Assembly: GCF_003023845.1 (NCBI RefSeq)
Contig: NZ_PYFT01000001.1
Span: 186,001-250,000, forward strand
Length of the DNA: 64,000 nucleotides
Direction of reading: 5' to 3'
Origin: Adhaeribacter arboris
GTDB lineage: Bacteria > Bacteroidota > Bacteroidia > Cytophagales > Hymenobacteraceae
Shown: positions 1 through 8,637 of the stretch, in pieces
Position numbering within the stretch: position 1 is the first letter of the stretch
Layout of the letters: each line of letters starts with the position of its first letter
Notes under the pieces: model-generated
Database searches by the model: none
Told to the model about the DNA's origin: nothing
What the model saw: only the letters and a program-made list of their open reading frames with translations
Translations under genes and position numbers: made by a program

Positions 1-937
1 TCAGCGGAATATCGGGTGAGTCGATAACCCCGTGCAGTAGCATTAAAAACTCGGGTACTACATCTTTTACCTCATCGGTAATAAACACCTGGCGGCTGTA
101 CAGCTGAATTTTGTTTTTCTGAAATTCAAACTCGTTTTTTAGTTTCGGGAAGTACAGAATGCCCGTTAAATTAAAAGGATAATCTACGTTCAGGTGAATC
201 CAAAACAGCGGATCCTCGGAGAAAGGATACAGTTCTTTGTAGAAATTCTTGTAATCTTCGTCGGTTAATTCTGCTGGCGATTTGGTCCAAATTGGGGTGG
301 GATTATTAATTACTTCGCCTTTAAACTCAACCGGTACTGGTAAAAATTTGCAATATTTATTCAGAATAGTCTGAATGCGGGCTTCGTCTAAAAATTCTTC
401 CGAATCAGCGGCTATATTTAAAATGATATCGGTGCCTCGTTCTGCGCGTTCGGCTTCGGTAATAGTGAATTCCGTAGAACCATCGCAAGTCCAGTGAGCC
501 GCCGGAGCATCGTCCTGGTAAGATTGAGAGATAATCTCTACGGTATCGGCTACCATAAACGAGGAATAGAAACCTAAACCAAAATGACCAATGATCTGGT
601 TCGCATCTGGCTTGTCTTTGTATTTCTCTACGAACTCCGTAGCGCCGGAAAAGGCAATCTGGTTAATATATTTTTTTATTTCATCGGCGGTCATCCCAAT
701 ACCATTATCACTTACCATAATGGTACGGGCTTCTTTGTCAACGGCTACTTTTACCTTCAGGTCGCCCAATTCCCCTTTGTACTCCCCAATTGCCGATAAC
801 CGCTTTATTTTTTGCGAGGCATCCACCGCGTTAGATACCAGCTCGCGCAAAAATATCTCGTGATCGGAGTACAAAAACTTTTTAATTATTGGGAAAATAT
901 TCTCGGTGTGAATCGAAATATTACCTTTTTCTGCCAT
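1..937 (-). CDS. htpG: Molecular chaperone HtpG (Hsp90), N-terminal part
   Basis: Homodimeric cytosolic Hsp90 chaperone that refolds or holds client proteins using ATP. About 312 N-terminal residues lie in the window; the C-terminus is cut off at position 1. The start ATG at 935-937 gives a protein beginning MAEKGNISIHTENIF, the usual HtpG start. The GHKL ATPase signatures are visible: ELVSNAVDAS (helix with the catalytic Glu/Asn), DNGIGM, and GHFGLGFYSSFMV (ATP lid/G box), followed by the start of the middle domain (PIWTKSPAELTDEDY). Family assignment is unambiguous. No promoter of the TTTG/TAnnTTTG type was recognised upstream. Confidence 0.97.
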   Translation of the reverse strand, partial: MAEKGNISIHTENIFPIIKKFLYSDHEIFLRELVSNAVDASQKIKRLSAIGEYKGELGDLKVKVAVDKEARTIMVSDNGIGMTADEIKKYINQIAFSGATEFVEKYKDKPDANQIIGHFGLGFYSSFMVADTVEIISQSYQDDAPAAHWTCDGSTEFTITEAERAERGTDIILNIAADSEEFLDEARIQTILNKYCKFLPVPVEFKGEVINNPTPIWTKSPAELTDEDYKNFYKELYPFSEDPLFWIHLNVDYPFNLTGILYFPKLKNEFEFQKNKIQLYSRQVFITDEVKDVVPEFLMLLHGVIDSPDIPL

Positions 938-1304
938 AATGCATTCTTTAATTTATATAAACTCTGTTTTCGTTTACGTTCTACGGTAAAACTCCGGTTT
1001 CAAAAGTTATTCCAGCTAACCCGTTTTCTTAAAAATGTGACAGCTTGGCAGATTAAAAATTCGCCAGGTTTTAAAAACTGGCGGGTTTGCTCGATGTCAG
1101 TTGTGGATAAGAGCTGTGGATAAATTGTAGAGAAGTAATCGTCTTAAAAATTTACTATCCGGTCAGAATTAGGGTAATTTGTTTTTGGGTTATATCCTTA
1201 TTATTTTCTGTATTTTCTGCTACAAACTATACCGGCCTCAAAGCCATACGTGTAACCAGATTAGCCTAAGTAAACCCGTATTTGAATTCTTTTCGCTGAA
1301 TACT
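938..1304. other. Intergenic region between htpG and the lytic transglycosylase
   Basis: Divergent spacer of 367 bp. Short open frames here are not protein-like. It carries two perfect TGTGGATAA nonamers (listed separately) followed by an AT-rich stretch from about 1123 to 1235. No RNA gene was recognised. Confidence 0.6.
1102..1123 (-). promoter_or_regulatory. Two consensus DnaA boxes, same orientation
   Basis: TGTGGATAA occurs at 1102-1110 and again at 1115-1123. The complement, TTATCCACA, is the canonical DnaA box. The two boxes are 13 bp apart start to start and are followed by AT-rich DNA. What is seen is two exact consensus boxes in tandem; whether DnaA uses them for initiation, titration or regulation is inference. 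Confidence 0.55.
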
Positions 1305-3611
1305 ATGAGGAAAAATCTCTTATTGCTTCTGTTAGGTTTGTTTTGTTTGGCAGCTAAAGCCCAAACCGTAGTAGTGCCGAATAACATTTACTTTGCGGAT
1401 CAGCATTTAACGATTAACGAAGATGCCCGAAAAGCTATCCAGAAACAGGTAGATGCTTTACTCAAGTATCCCCAGTATTTTCAGGCTAAAATAGACCGGT
1501 CGGATGCTTATTTCCCCATTATATCCCGCATTTTTGCCGAAGAAGGTTTACCCGATGATTTTAAATACCTGGTTTTACAGGAAAGCGGGCTGGTTTCGGA
1601 TGCGGTTTCTACTTCAAACGCGGTAGGTTTCTGGCAATTTAAAAAAGAAGCCGCTGCCGATCATGGTTTGCTTATAAACGCCGATGTGGACGAACGTAAA
1701 CACATTGTTAATTCCAGCCGGGGAGCCGCCAAATACCTGGTAAAAAGCAATACTACTTACTATAAAAATTGGTTTAACACGCTATTATCTTACTATTTAG
1801 GCTTTACCGGCGCCAAATCGTTCGCCAAACCGGAGCACGTAGATAGCAAAGAAATGGAAGTTTCCGGCAAAACCAACTGGTATATCTTAACTTTTCTGGC
1901 TCATAAAGTAGCTTTCGAAAATTCTATCGGTAAAAATCCCAATCCGCCGGTTGTGATTCAAGAAGTGCCCGTAACAGTTGGCCAAAGTTTAAGCGATGTT
2001 GCTTTGGCTACTCAAACCGACTACGCCGAACTCCAGAAATATAACAAATGGCTGAGCGGTAGTGTAGTACCAGGCAACAAACCTTACACGGTATTAGTAC
2101 CTATAACCAACCCCAATCAGCAACAAGCCGTTTTAGCGGTGAACAAGACTCGGATGCCCATTTCTATTCCGGGTAAGTCTGGCTCTTTAGCTGGTCCGGC
2201 TATTCGTAAAACCTACAACGGCTTACAAGCAATTGTAGCCCGCCGAGGCGATTCTCAGGATAATTTGGCCCGGGCAGGTAAAGTAAGCCTTAAACGTTTC
2301 CGGCAATACAACGAACTTACTAATCGCGATGAAGTAATTGCCGGGGAAACGTATTATCTGGAACGCAAACGCAGTAAAGCAAGTACCGCTTATTATGCGG
2401 TTCAGGGGGGAGAACAAACCTGGAATGTAGCCCAAAAATTTGGCGTTAAAGTAAAGTCTTTGCTCTGGTATAACCGCTTGCGTAAAAATGAAACCTTACT
2501 GGCCGGTCGGGTAATGTGGTTGCAGCAGCGTCGGCCGAGCCACGTGCCGGTAGAATACCAAGACATTCCACCTGCAACACCCACTCCGCAACCAGAAACG
2601 CCAACTAAACCACTTATTATAGCTCAAAAAGAACCTAACCCTGCTCCCCCGAAAACATCTGCTCCTGCTGCCAAGCCAGCTTCTAAAAACACCGTGGAAG
2701 ATAAGCTGGCAAATATTTTTGGAGTAAAACCAGCTCCGGAGAAAGTAGCGAAGGTAGATACGCAACCGGTAGAAGTGGACGAAAACCTGAGCGAAGTTAA
2801 TGAAGAGCCAGAAGATAATGAACCGGTAGTAACGGCACCGGTGATTCCTAATACTCCTTCTACATCCGGAACGGAGGTAACCACAACCAGCGATTCTATT
2901 CAGGTACCAGCAAATGAGTCAGTTTTTTCTATTGATGTTGCTCCGGTTTCGGAATCCGGGAACGATGCGATAATAGATACCACGCTAGCCCGTTCCGAGC
3001 CAGAAAAAGAAGTAGCGCAAATCAATTCCGAGCCTCAGAAACCAGATTTGTATCCAACCCGGAAATCATCCGCCTCCACCAAGGATTCCGTTTTTCTTAA
3101 ATCCGGCCCGGTAAGTTCTGCGCCTAAAGCATCTACTTCTTTAATTGCCAAAGAGGAAATGGCTTCTCCCGCCGAAAAAACTGCGAATACGGTATCCGTA
3201 ATTATAACCGAGCACGTGGTGTCGAAAGGTGAAACTTTGTACAGTATCTCCCGGCTTTATGATATTCCGGTAAACCAACTACAAACCTGGAATAGCTTAA
3301 GTACCTTGGCCTTGTCAATTGGTCAAAACTTACGGCTTACACCTCCCGTGAAAACTCCAGCCCAAAAAAAATCTGTAGCCGATAATTCTATCATTACCGC
3401 GGCCACTATGCCACCCGTTACAGAGCGAGCTACTACTGCCAATACCATTACTACCCAACACGTAGTATCTGCCGGCGAATCCATGTACCAAATCTCGCGA
3501 AAATACGGTGTTACCATTAAGGAAATTATGGAATGGAACAACAAATCCGACTTCAGTGTATCACCGGGCGAAAAACTTACCATTAAACCAAAATCCAGCA
3601 GTCGGAAATAG
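1305..3611 (+). CDS. Lytic transglycosylase with LysM repeats (MltD-like)
   Basis: Periplasmic or envelope murein lytic transglycosylase, 768 residues from the ATG at 1305, which is followed by a clear signal peptide (MRKNLLLLLLGLFCLAAKAQ). A further in-frame start lies upstream at 1179, but the signal peptide fixes the start at 1305. The SLT domain occupies about residues 50-210, with catalytic Glu93 in LQESGL and the GFWQF motif shortly after. Residues 240-440 hold degenerate LysM-like modules. A long Pro/Thr/Ser/Glu-rich linker (about 450-650) leads to two clean C-terminal LysM domains beginning HVVSKGETLYSISRLY and HVVSAGESMYQISRKY. Expected to cleave the MurNAc-GlcNAc bond to 1,6-anhydro products while anchored on peptidoglycan. 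Monocistronic. Confidence 0.93.
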   Translation: MRKNLLLLLLGLFCLAAKAQTVVVPNNIYFADQHLTINEDARKAIQKQVDALLKYPQYFQAKIDRSDAYFPIISRIFAEEGLPDDFKYLVLQESGLVSDAVSTSNAVGFWQFKKEAAADHGLLINADVDERKHIVNSSRGAAKYLVKSNTTYYKNWFNTLLSYYLGFTGAKSFAKPEHVDSKEMEVSGKTNWYILTFLAHKVAFENSIGKNPNPPVVIQEVPVTVGQSLSDVALATQTDYAELQKYNKWLSGSVVPGNKPYTVLVPITNPNQQQAVLAVNKTRMPISIPGKSGSLAGPAIRKTYNGLQAIVARRGDSQDNLARAGKVSLKRFRQYNELTNRDEVIAGETYYLERKRSKASTAYYAVQGGEQTWNVAQKFGVKVKSLLWYNRLRKNETLLAGRVMWLQQRRPSHVPVEYQDIPPATPTPQPETPTKPLIIAQKEPNPAPPKTSAPAAKPASKNTVEDKLANIFGVKPAPEKVAKVDTQPVEVDENLSEVNEEPEDNEPVVTAPVIPNTPSTSGTEVTTTSDSIQVPANESVFSIDVAPVSESGNDAIIDTTLARSEPEKEVAQINSEPQKPDLYPTRKSSASTKDSVFLKSGPVSSAPKASTSLIAKEEMASPAEKTANTVSVIITEHVVSKGETLYSISRLYDIPVNQLQTWNSLSTLALSIGQNLRLTPPVKTPAQKKSVADNSIITAATMPPVTERATTANTITTQHVVSAGESMYQISRKYGVTIKEIMEWNNKSDFSVSPGEKLTIKPKSSSRK

Positions 3612-3667
3612 TTGAAAGTTAAAAAGCTGCAAGTTGGAAAGTTTAAAGGTTGGAAGGTTTTAGAGTT
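3610..3667 (+). repeat. Degenerate heptamer tract after the transglycosylase stop
   Basis: Starts at the stop codon and reads as consecutive 7-mers related to AGTTGAA, AGTTAAA, AAGTTGG, AAAGTTT. It belongs to a set of tracts with 7-bp period found next to gene ends in this window (also 11891, 26350, 47923, 53833). Confidence 0.5.
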
Positions 3668-3701
3668 TATTTATAACTGCTAATCGAATGTTGGTAAATG
3701 T

Positions 3702-3751
3702 AAATAAATCACCTGTCCCTCCTAAGCTTAGGAGGGGCAGGTGATTTATTT
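3702..3751. terminator. Long near-perfect palindrome, bidirectional terminator
   Basis: Two 25-nt arms (3702-3726 and 3727-3751) are complementary with a single mismatch and no loop bases. The outer arms are AAATAAATCACC and GGTGATTTATTT. It sits between the convergent transglycosylase and MFS genes and can serve both. Confidence 0.75.
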
Positions 3752-3916
3752 AACCTAATTAAGCTATTTCTTAATTCTTTTCCTACTTTCTAAAATTTTC
3801 TTACCAGTGCGCCACCAAATTATTTTATTGAAATAAAATGAACATGTATTCTAGCCTGAACCTCTTTTAGCCTAAATATCTAATTCATAATTTCTAATAT
3901 TTAATTTGGTAAAACC

Positions 3917-5257
3917 CTAGCGATTTTCCGGGGCCATGGTTAAATTAGAAGCCGTTTGTACTCCGGTTGCCACTTGGGGTAAAATGCCTAATTGCTGGTA
4001 AATGGGTCGTACCAACTGGCGCATTTTTGGCAACTGGATCGCGAACGGAATAACAATTAACCCGCACAAACAACCACAAATAAGTAAGGTATTCGGTACG
4101 CCAATATGATTGGCCACGGTACCCGCCAACAGCGAACCAAAAGGCGCCATGCCCAGAAAAGCCATGGAATAAAAGCTCATTACCCGGCCGCGTTTATCAT
4201 CTTCTACAATGGTTTGCAGAATGGTATTATTGGCGGCCATTTGCACAATCATGCCAAAACCAGTTATACTAATAAATACCAGCGACAGCCCAATGTGGCG
4301 CGTAAAAGAAAAGCATATCAGCCCAAAAGCAAGCATTAAAGTAGCAGTAATTATTACTTTTCCTAAACCTAACACCGATGGACGCTTGGCCAGATACAAA
4401 GCACCCGTAAGTGCCCCAATGCCGGAAGCACCCATTAAATAACCCAGCGTATTTGCCCCGCCATGCAGAATATCGCGGGCAAAAACGGGCATTAATACGC
4501 TAAAAGGCATCCCAAATAAGCTAATTAAGCCTATTTGCATCAAAATAGCTCGGATAGGTGGAAAACCAACCACGTACCTGAATCCTTCCCGCAGCGATTC
4601 CCATACGCGAGTGTCTTTATTAGTGGAGGTTGGCTTGCTAACAACTTTAATTGTTAGCAGGGAAAACAATACGGCCACGTAACTGAAGGCATTAAAAGCA
4701 AAACACAGGCCCTCGCCTACTGCTGCAATAACTAGTCCGGCTATGGAGGGTCCTGCCAAGCGCGCAACGTTAAACAACGAAGAATTTAAGGCAATCGCGT
4801 TGCTGACATCTTCCCGTTTATTAATCAAATTTATGACGAACGACTGCCGCGTAGGCGTATCAAAAGCATTTACCATTCCCAGGAAAATACTTAAACCCAC
4901 AATCCAATAAATGGTCACGGTATCGGTAAGTACCAGTACGGCCAGAATCGTTGCCTGTACCATAGCTAGCGATTGCGTAATAATTAAAATGCGGTGTTTA
5001 TTAAACTTATCGGAAAGTACCCCCGCAAAAGGCCCGAGCAGAAAAGCGGGAACCTGGCCGGCAAAACCTAAAACGCCTAATAACAATACTGAATTAGTTA
5101 GTCGGTACACGAGCCAACTCATGGCTACTTGCTGCATCCAGGTGCCCACCAAAGAAACTCCCTGACCCATGAAGAAGATTCGGTAATTGCGGTATTGCAA
5201 AGCCCGAAACATCTCGGACAAAGTCACTTTATTTTTCTTTTCTGCAGTTGCATCCAT
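3917..5257 (-). CDS. MFS transporter (EntS/MFS_3-like exporter)
   Basis: Inner-membrane major facilitator of 446 residues with a cytoplasmic N-terminus and about 12 hydrophobic segments. The N-terminal region (RALQYRNYRIFFMGQ, then a GTWMQQVAMSWLVYRLT helix) and motif A (GVLSDKFNKHRI) are typical of the MFS_3 (DUF894) branch that includes the enterobactin exporter EntS and many predicted drug or siderophore exporters. No siderophore biosynthesis gene is nearby, so the substrate is unknown. Divergent from the padR operon across 411 bp; convergent with the transglycosylase. Confidence 0.88.
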   Translation of the reverse strand: MDATAEKKNKVTLSEMFRALQYRNYRIFFMGQGVSLVGTWMQQVAMSWLVYRLTNSVLLLGVLGFAGQVPAFLLGPFAGVLSDKFNKHRILIITQSLAMVQATILAVLVLTDTVTIYWIVGLSIFLGMVNAFDTPTRQSFVINLINKREDVSNAIALNSSLFNVARLAGPSIAGLVIAAVGEGLCFAFNAFSYVAVLFSLLTIKVVSKPTSTNKDTRVWESLREGFRYVVGFPPIRAILMQIGLISLFGMPFSVLMPVFARDILHGGANTLGYLMGASGIGALTGALYLAKRPSVLGLGKVIITATLMLAFGLICFSFTRHIGLSLVFISITGFGMIVQMAANNTILQTIVEDDKRGRVMSFYSMAFLGMAPFGSLLAGTVANHIGVPNTLLICGCLCGLIVIPFAIQLPKMRQLVRPIYQQLGILPQVATGVQTASNLTMAPENR

Positions 5258-5668
5258 TCGTTTACCTCTATTTGGCTTTCTATCACCAAACTTGCTTTAC
5301 GGAAAAGGCACCAATAAGCTGACCTAATTTAGAGTCGCGGGAAAAATAACATCAAGACCTCGTCTTCAACTCACCATTCCTGGTAACAAGTTATTATGCT
5401 TCATATCCTAATTAGCAAAAAAAGTAGTACAACTAGTTTTGCCTGAAAAGTAACCGTTTAAAGAAGTATAAGCTTGGAAGTAAAAGTACAATGTTTCTGA
5501 TTTTTACCAGCTTTCTATTCATGTTCTAAACCGGACACTTTCTGTCCGCAAATAAGACAATTCAAATCTATTTACGATTGGTATATTTAATTTAAAAAGT
5601 TAACAACCAACTACTTATAAAAAAGGCCTATTATTTGTACGACAAAATATAGAATAATACTTTACTCA
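5258..5668. other. Divergent intergenic region, MFS gene and padR operon
   Basis: 411 bp carrying the promoters of both flanking transcripts. The one clear element is a short inverted repeat at 5532-5548 (listed separately). AT-rich DNA follows up to the padR start. No coding or RNA feature was seen. Confidence 0.5.
5532..5548. promoter_or_regulatory. Inverted repeat CGGACA-N5-TGTCCG, possible PadR operator
   Basis: Perfect 6-bp arms at 5532-5537 and 5543-5548, about 120 bp before the padR start. PadR regulators bind dyad sites and usually control their own operon, so this is a reasonable candidate, but nothing here proves binding. Confidence 0.35.
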
Positions 5669-6007
5669 ATGAGAAAAACTTATTTAGGCGAATTTGAAGA
5701 AGTAATTCTGTTGCTGGTAGCCATTCTGGATGGAGATGCCTATGGCGTAACCGTGAGCCAGGAATTAGAGCAACAAACGGGTCGGCAAGTTACTTTTGGT
5801 GCGGTGCACAATACCCTGATTCGCCTGGAAGAAAAAGGCTTTGTACATTCTCAACTAGGGGGAGCTACGGCCGAACGCGGAGGACGGCGCAAACGCTTGT
5901 TTACTTTAACTCCCGCCGGAAGCCGGGCCTTGCAAAATATTTGGGAGTTACGTCAGCAACTCTGGCAATTAGTTCCGCCGCACGCCATTAAACCCGCTGG
6001 CATATGA
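5669..6007 (+). CDS. PadR-family transcriptional regulator
   Basis: 112-residue winged-helix repressor. The PadR N-terminal fold is visible: ILLLVAILDGDAYGVTVSQEL (helices 1-2), TFGAVHNTLIRLEEKGFV (recognition helix), and the wing GGRRKRLFTLTPAG. It lacks a long C-terminal dimerisation helix, as in the short PadR subgroup that is co-transcribed with FtsX-type permeases. Its stop overlaps the next start as ATGA (6004-6007), indicating translational coupling. It probably represses its own operon; the ligand is unknown. Confidence 0.93.
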   Translation: MRKTYLGEFEEVILLLVAILDGDAYGVTVSQELEQQTGRQVTFGAVHNTLIRLEEKGFVHSQLGGATAERGGRRKRLFTLTPAGSRALQNIWELRQQLWQLVPPHAIKPAGI

Positions 6008-8634
6008 TGTATTCTAATAAACCTACTCCTCAGCCTCCCCGCTGGGTTATTCGTCTGCTGCAAAGGCTGCATCCTACAGAAACTTTAGAAGAAGTAGCAG
6101 GTGATTTAGCCGAACTGTATGTTTACTGGTATCAGCAAGCAGGTAAACGACAAGCTGATTGGCGCTATGTACTAGCAGTATTTTCGGTGCTACCACCTTT
6201 TGTGCGACGACGCCAATTAAAACAAGAACATGCATCAAACTCCTTTATTCCTTTTACTATGTTAACGCACTATTTTACCATTGCCTACCGCCACTTGCTG
6301 CGGAACAAAGCAACTTCTTTCCTTCATATTGCCGGCTTATCTTCCGGTATGGCAGTGGCTATGCTGATTGGGCTATGGGTTTGGAATGAATTGTCGTTCA
6401 ATAAACACCACCAAAATTACGATAGGATTGTGCAACTCTGGCAATTTGTTGCTTTCGACGCGGAAAAATCTTCCTACAATTCCTTGCCGATACCTTTAGC
6501 CGAGGAGCTCCGAAATAACTATCCTGATTTTAAATTAGTGAGTGTCGCTACCTTTAACCGGGAAAGTATTCTGGCTCATGGACAAAAGCAATTTACAAAA
6601 ACTGGGATGTACGTGGAACCGGCTTTTGTGCCAATTATGTCGGTGAAATTATTGGCAGGCGCCGCTAATGGCCTGAACGACGTTCGCAGTATCATGCTTT
6701 CCCAATCCCTGGCCCAAACCTTTTTTGGCTCCGAAAATCCTATTAACAAAGTAATCAAAATCGATAATAAGCAAACGTTAAAAGTAACGGGAGTTTACGA
6801 AGATTTTCCTGGTAATAGTTCCTTCAGAGAGGTTTTGTTTTTGGCTCCCTGGCAGTGGTTTGTGGCTACGAATTCTTACGCTCGGAATGCCCAAAAAGAA
6901 TGGGATGAAAATTCATTTCAAATTTTTGCCCAGCTCACCGAGCAAGCAAACGTAGAAAAAGTTTCGGCAAAAATTAAAGATATCCGGATGAAGCTGGATA
7001 ATCCGCCGCCGTATAAGCCCGAATTTTTCCTGCACCCCATGAGCAAATGGCACTTATACGCCGATTTCCAGAATGGCGTTAACACCGGTGGGCTGATTTA
7101 CTTTGTCTGGCTATTTGGCATTGTGGGTGTTTTTGTATTGCTGCTGGCTTGCATTAATTTTATGAATTTAAGCACGGCTCGCAGCGAAAAACGGGCCAAA
7201 GAAGTAGGCATTCGCAAGGCAATTGGTTCGGTTCGCCGGCAATTAATATTTCAGTTTTTAAGTGAGTCGCTTCTAACGGTAGCTATCTCTTATTCAATTT
7301 CTATCCTGGTAGTATTGGTTGCTTTGCCTTTTTTTAACGAAGTTGCCAACACTAATATTCGTATTTTGTGGTCCAACCCAGTTTTCTGGCTTTCTTCCCT
7401 GGTATTCTGTTTACTTACCGGTTTCATCGCCGGCAGCTATCCGGCGCTGTATTTATCTTCCTTCCAACCGGTTAAAGTGCTGAAAGGAGCTTTAAAAGTT
7501 GATCAGTCAGTAGTAGCTCCCCGCAAAATGTTAGTTGTTTTTCAATTTACGGTTTCAATTACCTTAGTTATTGGCATTATTACCGTTTTCCGGCAGATAG
7601 ACTACGCCAAAGATCGCCCGACGGGGTATAGTCGCAACGGCTTAATTGAGGTCAGAATAAATAGTCCGGAATTAAACCGGCAGTTTGCGTCCATAAAAAA
7701 CGACTTATTTCAAAGCCGGGCCGTAGTTGCTTTTTCCGAATCAACTGGTTCTGTAACCGATGATTACGGAGGAGTAACGAATGTAGATTGGCCGGGCAAA
7801 TCTCCCGAAAGTCACCCCTTGTTAATGGCCAATCGAATTACCCATGATTACGGCAAAACAATAGGCTGGCAATTAATGGCTGGCCGGGATTTTTCCGAAG
7901 ACTTTGCCAGCGATTCGTCGGCAATAATTTTAAATGAATCTGCCTTACAACTAATGGCGCTTAAAAATCCAATCGGCGAAACTATTTACTGGAACAACAA
8001 AAAATACCGGATTATTGGTATTATCCGAGACATGATTAAAAACAATCCTTTTGAGCCGGTAAGTCCTTCTTTCTTTGTGATAGATTACGAGTCGGCAAAT
8101 GTCATGAATATTAAACTGGCTCCGCAAATGGGTACGCGGGAGGCTTTGCGGAGAGTAGAAGAAGTGTATAAAAAATATAATCCTGCGGTTCCTTTTGAAT
8201 ATAAATTTGTAAATGAAGAATACGCTAAAAAGTTTAGCCATGAAGAACGCATTGGTAAGCTGACTACTTTTTTTGCCATTCTCGCCATTTTTATTTCCTG
8301 CTTAGGTCTGTTCGGTTTGGCCTCGTTTCTGGCGGAGCAGCGAACCAAAGAAATTGGTATCCGCAAAATACTGGGGGCACCGGTATTTCATATATGGCGT
8401 TTGTTATCTAAAGATTTTGTATTTCTGGTTCTGATTGCCTTTTTTCTGGCTACGCCTATTGCGTATTATTTTCTTCATAAATGGTTACAAAACTACGAAT
8501 ACCGAACCCAATTACCTTGGTGGGTATTTGCCGCTGTTGGCAGTGGAGCTCTGATTATCACGCTATTAACGATAAGTTACCAGGCAATTAAAGCGGCACT
8601 GGCTAATCCAATAAAATCCTTGCGTAGCGAGTAA
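6004..8634 (+). CDS. FtsX/MacB-type ABC permease with PadR-linked prefix domain, copy 1
   Basis: Inner-membrane permease of 876 residues. Residues about 8-75 form the prefix domain found in permeases paired with PadR regulators (PPRWVIRLLQRLHP, then GDLAELYVYWY). A first transmembrane helix (AGLSSGMAVAMLIGLWVW) precedes a periplasmic MacB_PCD domain. FtsX segment 1 follows (LLLACINFMNLSTARS, RAKEVGIRKAIGS), then a second helix with a second periplasmic domain, and FtsX segment 2 (SCLGLFGLASF, RTKEIGIRKILGA). Such proteins act with a MacB-like ATPase in export or mechanotransmission; no ATPase gene is adjacent. The next gene starts 3 nt after the stop and is a close paralogue. Confidence 0.92.
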   Translation: MMYSNKPTPQPPRWVIRLLQRLHPTETLEEVAGDLAELYVYWYQQAGKRQADWRYVLAVFSVLPPFVRRRQLKQEHASNSFIPFTMLTHYFTIAYRHLLRNKATSFLHIAGLSSGMAVAMLIGLWVWNELSFNKHHQNYDRIVQLWQFVAFDAEKSSYNSLPIPLAEELRNNYPDFKLVSVATFNRESILAHGQKQFTKTGMYVEPAFVPIMSVKLLAGAANGLNDVRSIMLSQSLAQTFFGSENPINKVIKIDNKQTLKVTGVYEDFPGNSSFREVLFLAPWQWFVATNSYARNAQKEWDENSFQIFAQLTEQANVEKVSAKIKDIRMKLDNPPPYKPEFFLHPMSKWHLYADFQNGVNTGGLIYFVWLFGIVGVFVLLLACINFMNLSTARSEKRAKEVGIRKAIGSVRRQLIFQFLSESLLTVAISYSISILVVLVALPFFNEVANTNIRILWSNPVFWLSSLVFCLLTGFIAGSYPALYLSSFQPVKVLKGALKVDQSVVAPRKMLVVFQFTVSITLVIGIITVFRQIDYAKDRPTGYSRNGLIEVRINSPELNRQFASIKNDLFQSRAVVAFSESTGSVTDDYGGVTNVDWPGKSPESHPLLMANRITHDYGKTIGWQLMAGRDFSEDFASDSSAIILNESALQLMALKNPIGETIYWNNKKYRIIGIIRDMIKNNPFEPVSPSFFVIDYESANVMNIKLAPQMGTREALRRVEEVYKKYNPAVPFEYKFVNEEYAKKFSHEERIGKLTTFFAILAIFISCLGLFGLASFLAEQRTKEIGIRKILGAPVFHIWRLLSKDFVFLVLIAFFLATPIAYYFLHKWLQNYEYRTQLPWWVFAAVGSGALIITLLTISYQAIKAALANPIKSLRSE

Positions 8635-8637
8635 ATT

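Noticed and set aside
812-1123. Plus-strand frame overlapping the htpG start
   Set aside because: It is antisense to htpG for most of its length and has no protein-like features.
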